Program-made: the position numbers and the translations under genes
Part shown: piece by piece, positions 29,015-37,758 of the stretch
Layout of the letters: each line of letters begins with the position of its first letter
Position numbering within the stretch: position 1 is the stretch's first letter
Assembly: GCF_019973615.1 (NCBI RefSeq)
Contig: NZ_AP024238.1
Coordinates: forward strand, 2,046,001 to 2,110,000
DNA from: Rhodoferax lithotrophicus
GTDB taxonomy: Bacteria > Pseudomonadota > Gammaproteobacteria > Burkholderiales > Burkholderiaceae_C
DNA length: 64,000 nt
Reading direction: 5' to 3'
Notes under the pieces: generated by a model
What the model saw: the letters and a program-made list of their open reading frames with translations, nothing else
The model's database searches: none
What the model was told of the DNA's origin: nothing

Positions 29015-30382
29015 ATGAATGATAAAAAGTCAATGAATTTCAACGATTTGGAGCAATGGCTCAATGATCGGCGTGTCACCGAAGTAGAGTGCCTGGTTCC
29101 CGACTTGACGGGTGTGGCCCGCGGGAAAATCTTGCCACGTGTCAAATTCACCGAAGACCGTGGCATGCGCTTGCCGCAATCGGTGGTGGCCATGGGGGTG
29201 ACCGGCGAGTTTCCTGAGAGCGGCCCCTATTACGATGTGATTGACCCCACCGACAAAGACATGCAGTTGCGCCCGGACCCTTCTACCGTGCGTATCGTGC
29301 CCTGGGCCAGTGACCCTACTGCACAGGTGATTCACGACTGCTTTGACCATTTAGGTAACCTGGTGCCTTTTGCGCCGCGCACTGTGTTGCGCCGGGTCTG
29401 TGATTTATTTGCGGCTGAAGGGCTGCAGCCGATCGTGGCACCAGAGCTTGAGTTTTACCTGACCGCCCGCAACACCGACCCCAACACCCTGCTGCGCGCG
29501 CCGATTGGCCGAAGTGGTCGTGCTGAGACCTCGCGCCAAGCCTACAGCATTGACGCGGTCAACGAATTCGACCCCTTGTTTGAAGAAATCTACGACTATT
29601 CAGACAAGATGGAACTTAATGTGGACACCTTGATTCACGAAATTGGTGCTGGCCAGATGGAGATCAATTTTTTCCACGCCGAGCCACTGGGTTTGGCCGA
29701 CGAGGTGTTTTTCTTCAAACGCACCGTGCGTGAATCCGCCCTGCGTCACGACATGTACGCCACCTTCATGGCCAAACCGATTGCCGGTGAGCCGGGCAGC
29801 GCCATGCATGTGCACCAGAGTATTTTGAACAAGGCCACTGGCAAGAACATCTTCAGCAACGAAGACGGCACCCCATCAGATGCTTTTATGCACTACATCG
29901 GTGGACTTCAACGCTACATTCCGGCGGCGATGGTGCTGGTGGCCCCGTATGTGAACAGCTACCGTCGCTTGAGCCGAAATACCGCTGCACCCATCAACAT
30001 CGAGTGGGGTTATGACAACCGTACGGTGGGTATTCGCTCGCCGATTTCATCACCGGCCGCGCGCCGGGTGGAAAACCGGGTGATCGGGGCCGATGCCAAC
30101 CCTTATGTGGCACTGGCCATGACACTGGCCTGTGGCTACTTGGGGTTGAAAAACAAGATCAAACCCAAGGCTGAAATGAAGGGGGATGCCTATTTGTCTC
30201 CTTATGCGTTACCGCGCAGCCTGGGTGAAGCGCTGGACTGGTTGCGCCGCGAATCCGAATTACACGAGGTGTTGGGCAAAGAATTCATCACCGTCTATTC
30301 GGAAATCAAAGAGCTGGAGTTTGATGAATTCATGAAAGTGATTTCACCTTGGGAACGTGAACATTTGCTATTACATGTATAG
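29015..30382 (+). CDS. gamma-glutamylpolyamine synthetase (PuuA-like glutamine synthetase)
   Basis: A 455-residue glutamine-synthetase-fold ligase: ELEFYLTARN and QMEINF carry metal ligands, MHVHQSI is the nucleotide-binding stretch, and RLSRNTAAPINIEWGYDNRTVGIRSP the glutamate-binding region. Neighbours (aminotransferase, PotFGHI-type transporter, aldehyde dehydrogenase, MocR regulator) indicate a PuuA-like role, ligating glutamate to putrescine or a related amine. CTGGAG precedes the ATG at 29015. Confidence 0.88.
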   Translation: MNDKKSMNFNDLEQWLNDRRVTEVECLVPDLTGVARGKILPRVKFTEDRGMRLPQSVVAMGVTGEFPESGPYYDVIDPTDKDMQLRPDPSTVRIVPWASDPTAQVIHDCFDHLGNLVPFAPRTVLRRVCDLFAAEGLQPIVAPELEFYLTARNTDPNTLLRAPIGRSGRAETSRQAYSIDAVNEFDPLFEEIYDYSDKMELNVDTLIHEIGAGQMEINFFHAEPLGLADEVFFFKRTVRESALRHDMYATFMAKPIAGEPGSAMHVHQSILNKATGKNIFSNEDGTPSDAFMHYIGGLQRYIPAAMVLVAPYVNSYRRLSRNTAAPINIEWGYDNRTVGIRSPISSPAARRVENRVIGADANPYVALAMTLACGYLGLKNKIKPKAEMKGDAYLSPYALPRSLGEALDWLRRESELHEVLGKEFITVYSEIKELEFDEFMKVISPWEREHLLLHV

Positions 30383-30424
30383 CTAGTTACGCTTGTTTTA
30401 TAAGCACTAAAGGTCATTTTTATC
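30369..30424. repeat. dispersed intergenic repeat, copy 4
   Basis: ATAGCTAGTTACGCTTGTTTTATAAGCACTAAAGGTC is a diverged member of the family, starting just inside the 3' end of the preceding gene and filling the gap to the aminotransferase. Confidence 0.7.
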
Positions 30425-30444
30425 CATTTTTTAGGAAAAGAAAG

Positions 30445-31854
30445 ATGAACGCACTGACAACGCCAAATCCGCTGAGCACACAGGCCATTCAAGCCCTGGA
30501 CAGTGCCCACTTCATTCACCCCTTCACCGACCATGCCGATTTGGCAACACGCGGTTCACGGGTGATTGTGAAATCAGAAGGCATTTATATTTGGGACTCT
30601 GAAGGCGAAAAAATCCTCGACGCCATGAGCGGCCTGTGGTGTGTCAACGCTGGCTATGGCCGCAAGGAACTGGCCCAGGCGGCGTTTGACCAGATGATGA
30701 CGCTGCCGTTTTACAACAGCTTCTTCCAGACCACCAACGTGCCCGCCGTCAAGCTCGCCGCCAAGTTGGCTTCTCTGGCCCCCAAAGTGGGTGAGCGCAG
30801 CTTTGAGCATGTGTTCTATTCCAGCAGCGGCAGCGAGAGTAATGACTCCAATGTGCGCATGGTGCGCCGCTACTGGGATTTGCTGGGACAGCCGCAGCGC
30901 AAGGTCATCATCAGCCGCCACAACGCCTACCACGGCAGTACCATGGCCGGGGCCTCACTGGGTGGCATGAGTGGCATGCATGCGCAGGGTGATTTGCCTA
31001 TTCCCAATATCACCCACATTGACCAGCCGTACTTTTTTGAGAATGCCTTGCCCGGTGAAACCGCTGATGAATTTGGTGTGCGGGCTGCACGCTGGCTGGA
31101 AGACAAGATACTGGCAGTCGGGCCGGACAAGGTGGCCGCCTTCATTGCCGAGCCGATTCAGGGCGCTGGTGGTGTGATCATTCCGCCGGCCAGCTACTGG
31201 CCAGAAATCCAGCGTATTGTGGACAAATACGGCATTCTGCTCATCAGCGACGAGGTGATTTGTGCCTTTGGCCGTCTGGGACACTGGTTTGCCTACGAGA
31301 AGTTTGGCTACAAACCCGACCTGGTGACCTTTGCCAAAGCGGTCACCAGTGGCTATATCCCGCTCGGTGGGGTGATGGTAGGTGATCGTGTGGCCAAGGT
31401 GCTGATTGAAAAAGGCGGTGAGTTCAACCATGGCTACACCTACAGCGGCCACCCGGTGGCCTGTGCGGTGGCACTGGCCAACCTGGAGATCATGGAGCGG
31501 GAGCAATTGCCCCAGCGGGTCAAGGATGACATCGGCCCGTATTTGGCGAGCTGTTTTGAGGCCATTGGTACGCACCCATTGGTTGGGGTTGCCGAAACCT
31601 GCGGCTTCACTGCGGGCCTGGTGCTGGTCAAGAACAAAGCCAGCCGTGAGCGGTTTGATGAAAACCTGGGTGTGGGCATGATGTGCCGCCGTCATTGTTT
31701 CCAGAACGGCCTGATCATGCGGGCGGTGGGGGACCGCATGATCATTGCACCACCGTTGACCATGACGCATGCCGATATCGACGAAATGATGCGCCTGATT
31801 CGGCAGGCGCTGGATTTAACGCTGCAGGAACTGACCCAAAAAGGGCTGATTTGA
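30445..31854 (+). CDS. class III aminotransferase (putrescine/omega-amino acid--pyruvate type)
   Basis: A 469-residue PLP enzyme: GLWCVNAGYGRKELA, ISRHNAYHGSTMAGASLGG, VAAFIAEPIQGAGGVIIPP, LISDEVICAFGRLG and the PLP-lysine region TFAKAVTSGYIPLGGV. This pattern fits the SpuC/omega-amino acid:pyruvate group, which removes the amino group of putrescine or a similar diamine to form an aldehyde. It follows the PuuA-like gene by 62 bp. AGGAAAAG lies before the ATG. Confidence 0.9.
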   Translation: MNALTTPNPLSTQAIQALDSAHFIHPFTDHADLATRGSRVIVKSEGIYIWDSEGEKILDAMSGLWCVNAGYGRKELAQAAFDQMMTLPFYNSFFQTTNVPAVKLAAKLASLAPKVGERSFEHVFYSSSGSESNDSNVRMVRRYWDLLGQPQRKVIISRHNAYHGSTMAGASLGGMSGMHAQGDLPIPNITHIDQPYFFENALPGETADEFGVRAARWLEDKILAVGPDKVAAFIAEPIQGAGGVIIPPASYWPEIQRIVDKYGILLISDEVICAFGRLGHWFAYEKFGYKPDLVTFAKAVTSGYIPLGGVMVGDRVAKVLIEKGGEFNHGYTYSGHPVACAVALANLEIMEREQLPQRVKDDIGPYLASCFEAIGTHPLVGVAETCGFTAGLVLVKNKASRERFDENLGVGMMCRRHCFQNGLIMRAVGDRMIIAPPLTMTHADIDEMMRLIRQALDLTLQELTQKGLI

Positions 31855-31943
31855 CCTGTGCGCTGTTGTTTTCTCTGGCTTGATATTTGCTAGGTTTAAA
31901 CTAACGTTCCCTTCAGCGTTTTTCTCTTTAACGGAGTTTTTTT

Positions 31944-33107
31944 ATGATGAAAAAATACCTTTGGTCATTTGCACTTTCTGCTGTGGTTTTGGCTGGTTGC
32001 GGCAAAAAGGAAGAGCCGCCAGCACCCGTTGCGGTACCTGCGCCAGTGGCCAGTGCCCCGGCCCCTGTTCCTGCCGAGGAAAAGGTGCTCAATATCTACA
32101 ACTGGCCCGATTACGTACCTGAGGGCATGATTGCAGCGTTTGAGAAAGAAACCGGTATCAAAGTGAACTACGACACTTTTGAAACCAACGAAGCGCTGCA
32201 TGCCAAATTGGTGGCTGGCAACACAGGTTATGACATCGTGGTGCCTGGCTCGGTGTTTGCCAAGCCGCAAATTGAAGGTGGCATGTTCCAGCCGCTGGAC
32301 AAAGCAAAGATCAAGAACTTGGCCAATCTGGATGCTCCCATCATGGCCACGCTGGCAAACAAGACCGATCCTGACAACAAATACCTGGTGCCATGGGCTT
32401 GGGGTTTCACGACGGTGGGCATCAACAAAACCAAGGTAGAGAAAGCTTTGGGCAAAATGCCTATGCCTGAAAATGCCTGGGATCTGGTGTTTGACCCCAA
32501 ATACACTTCCAAGCTGAAATCCTGTGGCATTGCTTACCTGGATTCTCCCACCGAGATCATCCCCGTGGCTTTGCACTACATTGGCAAAGACGCTTATTCC
32601 AATGATCCGGCTGACTACAAGCTGGCGGCTGATATGTTGGCCAAGGTGCGTAAAGATGTGCGTATCTTCAGTTCGACCATGATTGACGATATTGCCGGTG
32701 GTAAGGCCTGCGTGGCCATCGGCTGGTCTGGTGACATCAACATTGCGGCGGGTCGTGCGGTTGAGAACAAGTCCAAAGACGTGATCGAATCCTTGCTGCC
32801 AAGCACGGGCGCACTCATTTTCTTTGACACCATGGCCATCACCAAAGATGCGAAACATCCGAACAATGCCATGGCGTTTATTGACTTCTATTTGCGTGCT
32901 GAAAATGCGGCGTTGATGACCAACACCATGAACTACCCAACCGCCAACAAAGCTGCTATTGAGAAAATCAAACCTGAAATTGCCGGAAACAAGACAATTT
33001 TTGTGGATGCTGACTACTTTGCCAAGATGATTCCTCCCTCAAGCTTCACCAATGAAGCTCGTGAATCCATGGCAACCGTTTACAACGGTTTCAAAAAAGG
33101 CAAGTAA
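31944..33107 (+). CDS. polyamine ABC transporter, periplasmic binding protein (PotF-like)
   Basis: A 387-residue lipoprotein: VVLAGCGKK is a lipobox with Cys at about residue 19, followed by a Pro/Ala-rich linker and LNIYNWPDYVPEGMIAAFEKETGIKV, the PotD/PotF start. DIVVPGSVFAKPQIEGGMFQPLDK and PWAWGFTTVGIN are typical. It delivers putrescine or spermidine to the inner-membrane permease. ACGGAG precedes the start; a second ATG follows directly. A strong terminator follows, so the ATPase and permeases may be expressed at a lower level. Confidence 0.93.
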   Translation: MMKKYLWSFALSAVVLAGCGKKEEPPAPVAVPAPVASAPAPVPAEEKVLNIYNWPDYVPEGMIAAFEKETGIKVNYDTFETNEALHAKLVAGNTGYDIVVPGSVFAKPQIEGGMFQPLDKAKIKNLANLDAPIMATLANKTDPDNKYLVPWAWGFTTVGINKTKVEKALGKMPMPENAWDLVFDPKYTSKLKSCGIAYLDSPTEIIPVALHYIGKDAYSNDPADYKLAADMLAKVRKDVRIFSSTMIDDIAGGKACVAIGWSGDINIAAGRAVENKSKDVIESLLPSTGALIFFDTMAITKDAKHPNNAMAFIDFYLRAENAALMTNTMNYPTANKAAIEKIKPEIAGNKTIFVDADYFAKMIPPSSFTNEARESMATVYNGFKKGK

Positions 33108-33128
33108 AACTGAGCTTGAGTAAGTAAC

Positions 33129-33168
33129 AAGGGCTGTTTGTACGTACGGTATGAACAGCCCTTTTTTT
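33129..33168 (+). terminator. terminator or attenuator after the potF-like gene
   Basis: AAGGGCTGTT pairs with AACAGCCCTT around a 15-nt loop, followed by T7. It is inside the transport operon, between the binding protein and ATPase genes. Confidence 0.85.
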
Positions 33169-33205
33169 GTGTCTGAATGAACGTGTTTAAAGCAAAGGTT
33201 GGACC

Positions 33206-34306
33206 ATGGCTGATGTGAACTCCAAGAATGACTACCTCGTGACCGAGAAATTGGTCAAACGGTTTGATGAAGCTGTGGCGGTGGATGAAGTGAATTTGTC
33301 CATCAAAAAGGGCGAGATTTTCGCTTTGCTGGGTAGCTCGGGCTGTGGCAAGTCCACCCTGTTGCGCATGTTGGCTGGGTTTGAGACCCCCACCTCCGGT
33401 CGAATTTTGCTCGGGGGTCAGGATGTGGCCAAGTTGGCTCCGTACGAGCGGCCGTTCAACATGATGTTTCAGAGTTACGCCTTGTTTCCTCACCTTGATA
33501 TTTGGGAAAACATTGCCTTTGGCTTGAAGCGCGAAGGTTTACCGGGCAATGACATCAAGCAGCGGGTGGGTGAAATGCTGGATTTGGTTCAGCTGGGTGC
33601 CTATGCCAAACGCAAACCGCATCAACTCTCAGGTGGTCAGCAACAACGGGTGGCGTTGGCGCGCAGTCTGGCCAAAAAGCCCAAGGTCTTGTTGCTGGAT
33701 GAGCCGCTGGGTGCGCTGGATAAAAAGCTGCGCGAGCAGACTCAGTTTGAACTGGTCAACATCATTGAAAAAGTGGGCGTGACCTGTGTCATGGTCACGC
33801 ATGATCAGGAAGAAGCCATGACCATGGCCGGCCGTATTGCCGTCATGAGCAAAGGTCGGGTGCTGCAGGTCGGCTCGCCAGAAGAGGTGTATGAACACCC
33901 TGCCAACCGTTTTGTGGCGGACTTCATTGGCAATGTGAATCTGTTTAATGGCAAACTGAGCGTAGACCACCCGGATCGCTGTGCAGTTGAAACCAGCATT
34001 GGCGAAATCCAGGTCGGACATGGTGTCAGTGGGGCCCTGAATATGCCTGTGGCCATGGCCATCCGCCCTGAGAAAATCGAAATCAGCAAGGACCGCCCCA
34101 ATGTGGATCACAACCTGTTTACCGGCAAAGTCAAGGAAATTGCTTACTTCGGTTCTTACAACACCTTCATCGTGATGGTCAGCGATGGCACACGCGTCAA
34201 GATCACCGAAGCCAACACCTCGCGCCATGACCTGAGCCACATCACCTGGGAGGATGATGTCTACTTTTGGTGGAATGACCGCGCAGGCGTGGTGTTACGC
34301 GACTGA
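33206..34306 (+). CDS. polyamine ABC transporter ATP-binding protein (PotG-like)
   Basis: A 366-residue ABC ATPase: Walker A GSSGCGKST (about residues 47-55), Q-loop MMFQSYALFPHLDIWENI, signature LSGGQQQRVALARSLA, Walker B VLLLDEPLGALD and switch His VMVTHDQEEA. The C-terminal third is a TOBE domain. It powers the PotHI-type permease. Confidence 0.95.
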   Translation: MADVNSKNDYLVTEKLVKRFDEAVAVDEVNLSIKKGEIFALLGSSGCGKSTLLRMLAGFETPTSGRILLGGQDVAKLAPYERPFNMMFQSYALFPHLDIWENIAFGLKREGLPGNDIKQRVGEMLDLVQLGAYAKRKPHQLSGGQQQRVALARSLAKKPKVLLLDEPLGALDKKLREQTQFELVNIIEKVGVTCVMVTHDQEEAMTMAGRIAVMSKGRVLQVGSPEEVYEHPANRFVADFIGNVNLFNGKLSVDHPDRCAVETSIGEIQVGHGVSGALNMPVAMAIRPEKIEISKDRPNVDHNLFTGKVKEIAYFGSYNTFIVMVSDGTRVKITEANTSRHDLSHITWEDDVYFWWNDRAGVVLRD

Positions 34307-34316
34307 AGGGCACATC

Positions 34317-35234
34317 ATGATGAACTTGCGAATCCCATTCCCAGGCAAACGTTTTGTGATTGGTGTGCCGTACACCTGGTTGGTATTGTTTTTTTTACTG
34401 CCGTTCTTGATCTTGCTCTACATCAGCTTTGTGGATATGGGCAATGATATTTCGCCATTCAAACCCATTTGGAACACCGAGACGGGTTTGCTCCACCTGA
34501 AGTATGAAAATTATTGGTCGATTTTCCGATCTGCCGACGGCAGCGGTCTTTTCAAGACGATTTACATCGAAGCTTATTTGCGTTCCATCTGGTACGCACT
34601 GTGTACAGCGGTTTTGTGTCTGGTGATCGGGTATCCCTTTTCCTATTTCATTGCCAGGGCCAAACCCAGTATTCGTCCGGCCTTGTTGATGATGGTGATG
34701 CTGCCGTTTTGGACCTCATTTTTGCTCCGGGTCTATGCCTGGAAAGGTATTTTGGCTGACCAAGGTGTGGTTAACCAGGTGCTGATGGCGCTGGGCGTGA
34801 TCACTGAGCCGATCCAAATGCTCTACACCAATGTGTCGATGTTGGTGGGCATGACCTATGTGTACCTCCCCTTCATGGTGCTGCCGCTGTATGCCAATTT
34901 GGTCAAGATGGACTTTCGGCTGTTGGAAGCAGCGCATGACTTGGGTGCATCGCCTTTCAAGGCGTTTTGGCTGGTGACGGTGCCCTTGTCCAAAGCCGGA
35001 ATCATTGCCGGGTTTATGTTGGTGTTTATTCCATCGGTGGGTGAATTTGTGATTCCTTCCCTTTTGGGTGGACCGGAGAACATCATGATCGGACGTGTGG
35101 TCTGGGATGAGATGTTTACCAGCAACAACTGGCCGCGTGCCTCTGCGCTGGCGGTAGTGATGATCGGATTGATCGTCATTCCCCTCGCCATTTACTACCA
35201 CTATACCGGCGACCCTGCCGAGGCCAGGAAGTGA
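34317..35234 (+). CDS. polyamine ABC transporter permease (PotH-like)
   Basis: A 305-residue inner-membrane permease with six hydrophobic segments and an EAA loop (LEAAHDLGASPFKAFWLVTVPLSKAGI). The ATG at 34317 has GAAGGG upstream and lies 10 bp after the ATPase stop; the longer open frame overlaps that gene. Confidence 0.93.
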   Translation: MMNLRIPFPGKRFVIGVPYTWLVLFFLLPFLILLYISFVDMGNDISPFKPIWNTETGLLHLKYENYWSIFRSADGSGLFKTIYIEAYLRSIWYALCTAVLCLVIGYPFSYFIARAKPSIRPALLMMVMLPFWTSFLLRVYAWKGILADQGVVNQVLMALGVITEPIQMLYTNVSMLVGMTYVYLPFMVLPLYANLVKMDFRLLEAAHDLGASPFKAFWLVTVPLSKAGIIAGFMLVFIPSVGEFVIPSLLGGPENIMIGRVVWDEMFTSNNWPRASALAVVMIGLIVIPLAIYYHYTGDPAEARK

Positions 35235-35244
35235 GGACAAAACC

Positions 35245-36105
35245 ATGAAACAGTCTTTGAATCGGTATTTTGGCAAGGTATGGATGGGTTTGACCTATCT
35301 GTTTTTATATCTGCCGCTGATGTTTATGGTGGTTTTTTCATTCAACAGTACACGGCAAGATGCGGTGTTTACCGGATTTTCGTTACGCTGGTATGAGGCA
35401 CTCACGCGTGATACCAAAATTGTCGAAGGCTTCTGGCTCTCACTCAAAGTGGCTACATCTGCAGGTGTGGCCTCCGCCGTGTTGGCAACATTTGCAGCTT
35501 TTGTGCTGGTGCGCTACCGGCGTTTTCCTGGGCGCACGCTCTTTTCAGGCATGGTCAACGCACCTTTGGTGATGCCTGAGGTGGTGATCGGTTTGTCGTT
35601 GTTGCTCTTGATGGTGGGGGTGCAGAACGCCTTCGGCTGGCCGCAACGTGGCATGCTGACGATCGTGCTGGGGCACACTTTATTGGGCATGGCCTATGGC
35701 ATGGTGGTGGTGCAGTCGCGTTTGCTGGAGATGGATCGCTCTATTGAAGAGGCGGCCATGGACTTGGGTGCCAAGCCATTTCAGGTGTTCTTTTTGATCA
35801 CCATGCCGAATATTTTGCAAGCAGTTTTTGCCGCCTATTTGCTGGCCTTTACCTTGTCGTTTGACGATGTGGTGATTGCCGAATTTTTGTCCGGTCCTGG
35901 AGTCAACACTTTGCCGCAGGTGATTTTTGGCTATGCCAGGCGCGGTATCAATCCCACCATTTATGCCGCAGCAACGCTGCTGATCACGTCTGTCACCTTG
36001 GTGGTGGTGGTCTACAGCATCTGGGTGGCACGGCAAACCCGTAAGCGTGAACGTGAAATTGCTGCGGCCACGCGAGCCGAACTGGCGGCCTTGCAAACCA
36101 GTTAA
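35245..36105 (+). CDS. polyamine ABC transporter permease (PotI-like)
   Basis: A 286-residue inner-membrane permease with six hydrophobic segments and EAA loop (EEAAMDLGAKPFQVFFLITMPN). FTLSFDDVVIAEFLSGPG is a PotI/PotC-type stretch. It is the second membrane subunit and lies 10 bp after its partner with GAGGA before the start. Confidence 0.93.
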   Translation: MKQSLNRYFGKVWMGLTYLFLYLPLMFMVVFSFNSTRQDAVFTGFSLRWYEALTRDTKIVEGFWLSLKVATSAGVASAVLATFAAFVLVRYRRFPGRTLFSGMVNAPLVMPEVVIGLSLLLLMVGVQNAFGWPQRGMLTIVLGHTLLGMAYGMVVVQSRLLEMDRSIEEAAMDLGAKPFQVFFLITMPNILQAVFAAYLLAFTLSFDDVVIAEFLSGPGVNTLPQVIFGYARRGINPTIYAAATLLITSVTLVVVVYSIWVARQTRKREREIAAATRAELAALQTS

Positions 36106-36176
36106 GTTATACGTCTTTTAGGTCTCTAGGGCTCTATTTCCTTGCGTAAGTAGCTCTTCTTTTTGAAATTATTACC

Positions 36177-37646
36177 ATGACAACCACTTCATATGACGGC
36201 CGGGCTCTCATCAATGGCAAGCGTGTGGCAGCCGCAGATGGGCAAACTTTTGAGTGCATTTCCCCGGTTGATGGCCGTGTGTTGACACAGGTCGCCCGGT
36301 GTTCGCAGGTGGATGTGGATGCCGCTGTGGCTGCTGGCCGTGTGGCTTTTGAAGACCGTCGATGGTGCGCAATGGCTCCTGCTGCGCGCAAGCGGGTGAT
36401 GATCAAGTTTGCTGACCAGTTGTTGGCCCATGCGGACGAACTTGCGCTCATGGAAACCCTGGACATGGGTAAACCCATCAAGTACGCCCGCTCGGTGGAT
36501 GTCAACAGTGCGGCTAATTGCCTGCGCTGGTATGGCGAGGCGATTGACAAAATTTACGACGAAATTGCGCCCACGGCCAGCACAGCGTTGGCACTTATCC
36601 AGCGTGAACCCATGGGGGTGGTGGGGGTCATCGTGCCATGGAATTACCCGATGATCATGGCCGCCTGGAAGATCGCTCCGGCGTTGGCAGCAGGTAATTC
36701 GGTGGTTTTGAAACCCAGTGAAAAATCGCCTTTAACCGCGCTACGATTGGCCGAACTGGCGTTGGAAGCTGGTATTCCGCCGGGTGTATTTAACGTGGTC
36801 CCTGGTTATGGCCCAGAGGCGGGTAGTCCGCTGGCGTTGCACATGGATGTGGACTGTATTGCGTTCACCGGTTCCACCCGGGTCGGCAAACAAATTCATG
36901 TGATGGCCGGTCAAAGCAATTTGAAGCGGGCCTGGACTGAGCTCGGAGGCAAGTCACCCAATATTGTGTTTGCCGATTGCCCTGATCTGGATAAAGCCGT
37001 AGCTGCTTCGGTGGGCAGTATCTTTTTTAATCAGGGAGAGAGCTGTAACGCGCCCTCCAGGCTGTATGTGGAGGCCAGTATTCGCGATCAATTCCTGGAA
37101 AAAGCACTGGCTTTGGTGCCGGGTTATGCCCCCGCCAATCCTTTGGATCCTGCGACCGTGATGGGTGCGATTGTGGATCAGACCCAAATGAACTCGGTGT
37201 TGCGCTACATTGATCTTGGGCAAAAAGAAGGTGCTGCTTTGCTGGCCGGTGGTGCTCAGGCCTTGAGTGAAACCGGAGGCTGCTATGTGCAGCCGACTAT
37301 TTTTGCGGGAGTGACCGGCGACATGACGATTGCCCGCGAGGAGATTTTTGGCCCGGTGCTCTCGGTGTTGTCGTTCACCGATGCGGCTGAAGTGGTCAGG
37401 CTGGCCAACCAAAGTGTTTACGGTTTGCAGGCAGCGGTGTGGACGCGTGACCTCAACAAGGCACATGGTGTGGCGCGGGCGCTGCGTGCGGGCACGGTGC
37501 ATGTGAACCAGTATGACGAGGATGACATCACCGTGCCTTTTGGTGGCTACAAACAAAGTGGTGTCGGGCGTGACAAGTCGCTGCACGCATTTGACAAGTA
37601 CACCGAGACCAAAACCACCTGGATCCGTATCGATAGCCCTCTTTGA
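36177..37646 (+). CDS. aldehyde dehydrogenase (gamma-glutamyl-aminobutyraldehyde type)
   Basis: A 489-residue NAD(P)-dependent aldehyde dehydrogenase: VGVIVPWNYPM and KPSEKSPLTAL at the cofactor site, FTGSTRVGKQI, catalytic Glu in TELGGKSPNIVF and catalytic Cys in FFNQGESCNAPSR. It belongs to the PuuC/AldA-like group and would oxidise the aldehyde formed by the aminotransferase. In the usual route the product is gamma-glutamyl-GABA; no PuuD hydrolase gene is seen nearby. Confidence 0.9.
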   Translation: MTTTSYDGRALINGKRVAAADGQTFECISPVDGRVLTQVARCSQVDVDAAVAAGRVAFEDRRWCAMAPAARKRVMIKFADQLLAHADELALMETLDMGKPIKYARSVDVNSAANCLRWYGEAIDKIYDEIAPTASTALALIQREPMGVVGVIVPWNYPMIMAAWKIAPALAAGNSVVLKPSEKSPLTALRLAELALEAGIPPGVFNVVPGYGPEAGSPLALHMDVDCIAFTGSTRVGKQIHVMAGQSNLKRAWTELGGKSPNIVFADCPDLDKAVAASVGSIFFNQGESCNAPSRLYVEASIRDQFLEKALALVPGYAPANPLDPATVMGAIVDQTQMNSVLRYIDLGQKEGAALLAGGAQALSETGGCYVQPTIFAGVTGDMTIAREEIFGPVLSVLSFTDAAEVVRLANQSVYGLQAAVWTRDLNKAHGVARALRAGTVHVNQYDEDDITVPFGGYKQSGVGRDKSLHAFDKYTETKTTWIRIDSPL

Positions 37647-37700
37647 TCACGCTGGGCAAGCATCACTGAAAGATTCTGCTGTCGCAATAGGTTGGGTTTA

Positions 37701-37755
37701 GCTATTTTATTTATAGCTATTGGCGCTTGTTCTAAAAGCGCTAGAAGGCTAAAAC
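37701..37755. repeat. dispersed intergenic repeat, copy 5
   Basis: TAGCTATTGGCGCTTGTTCT-AAAAGCGCTAGAAGGCTAAAA, a good palindromic copy immediately before the second glutamine synthetase-like gene; the copy ends only a few bases from its start. Confidence 0.8.
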
Positions 37756-37758
37756 ATC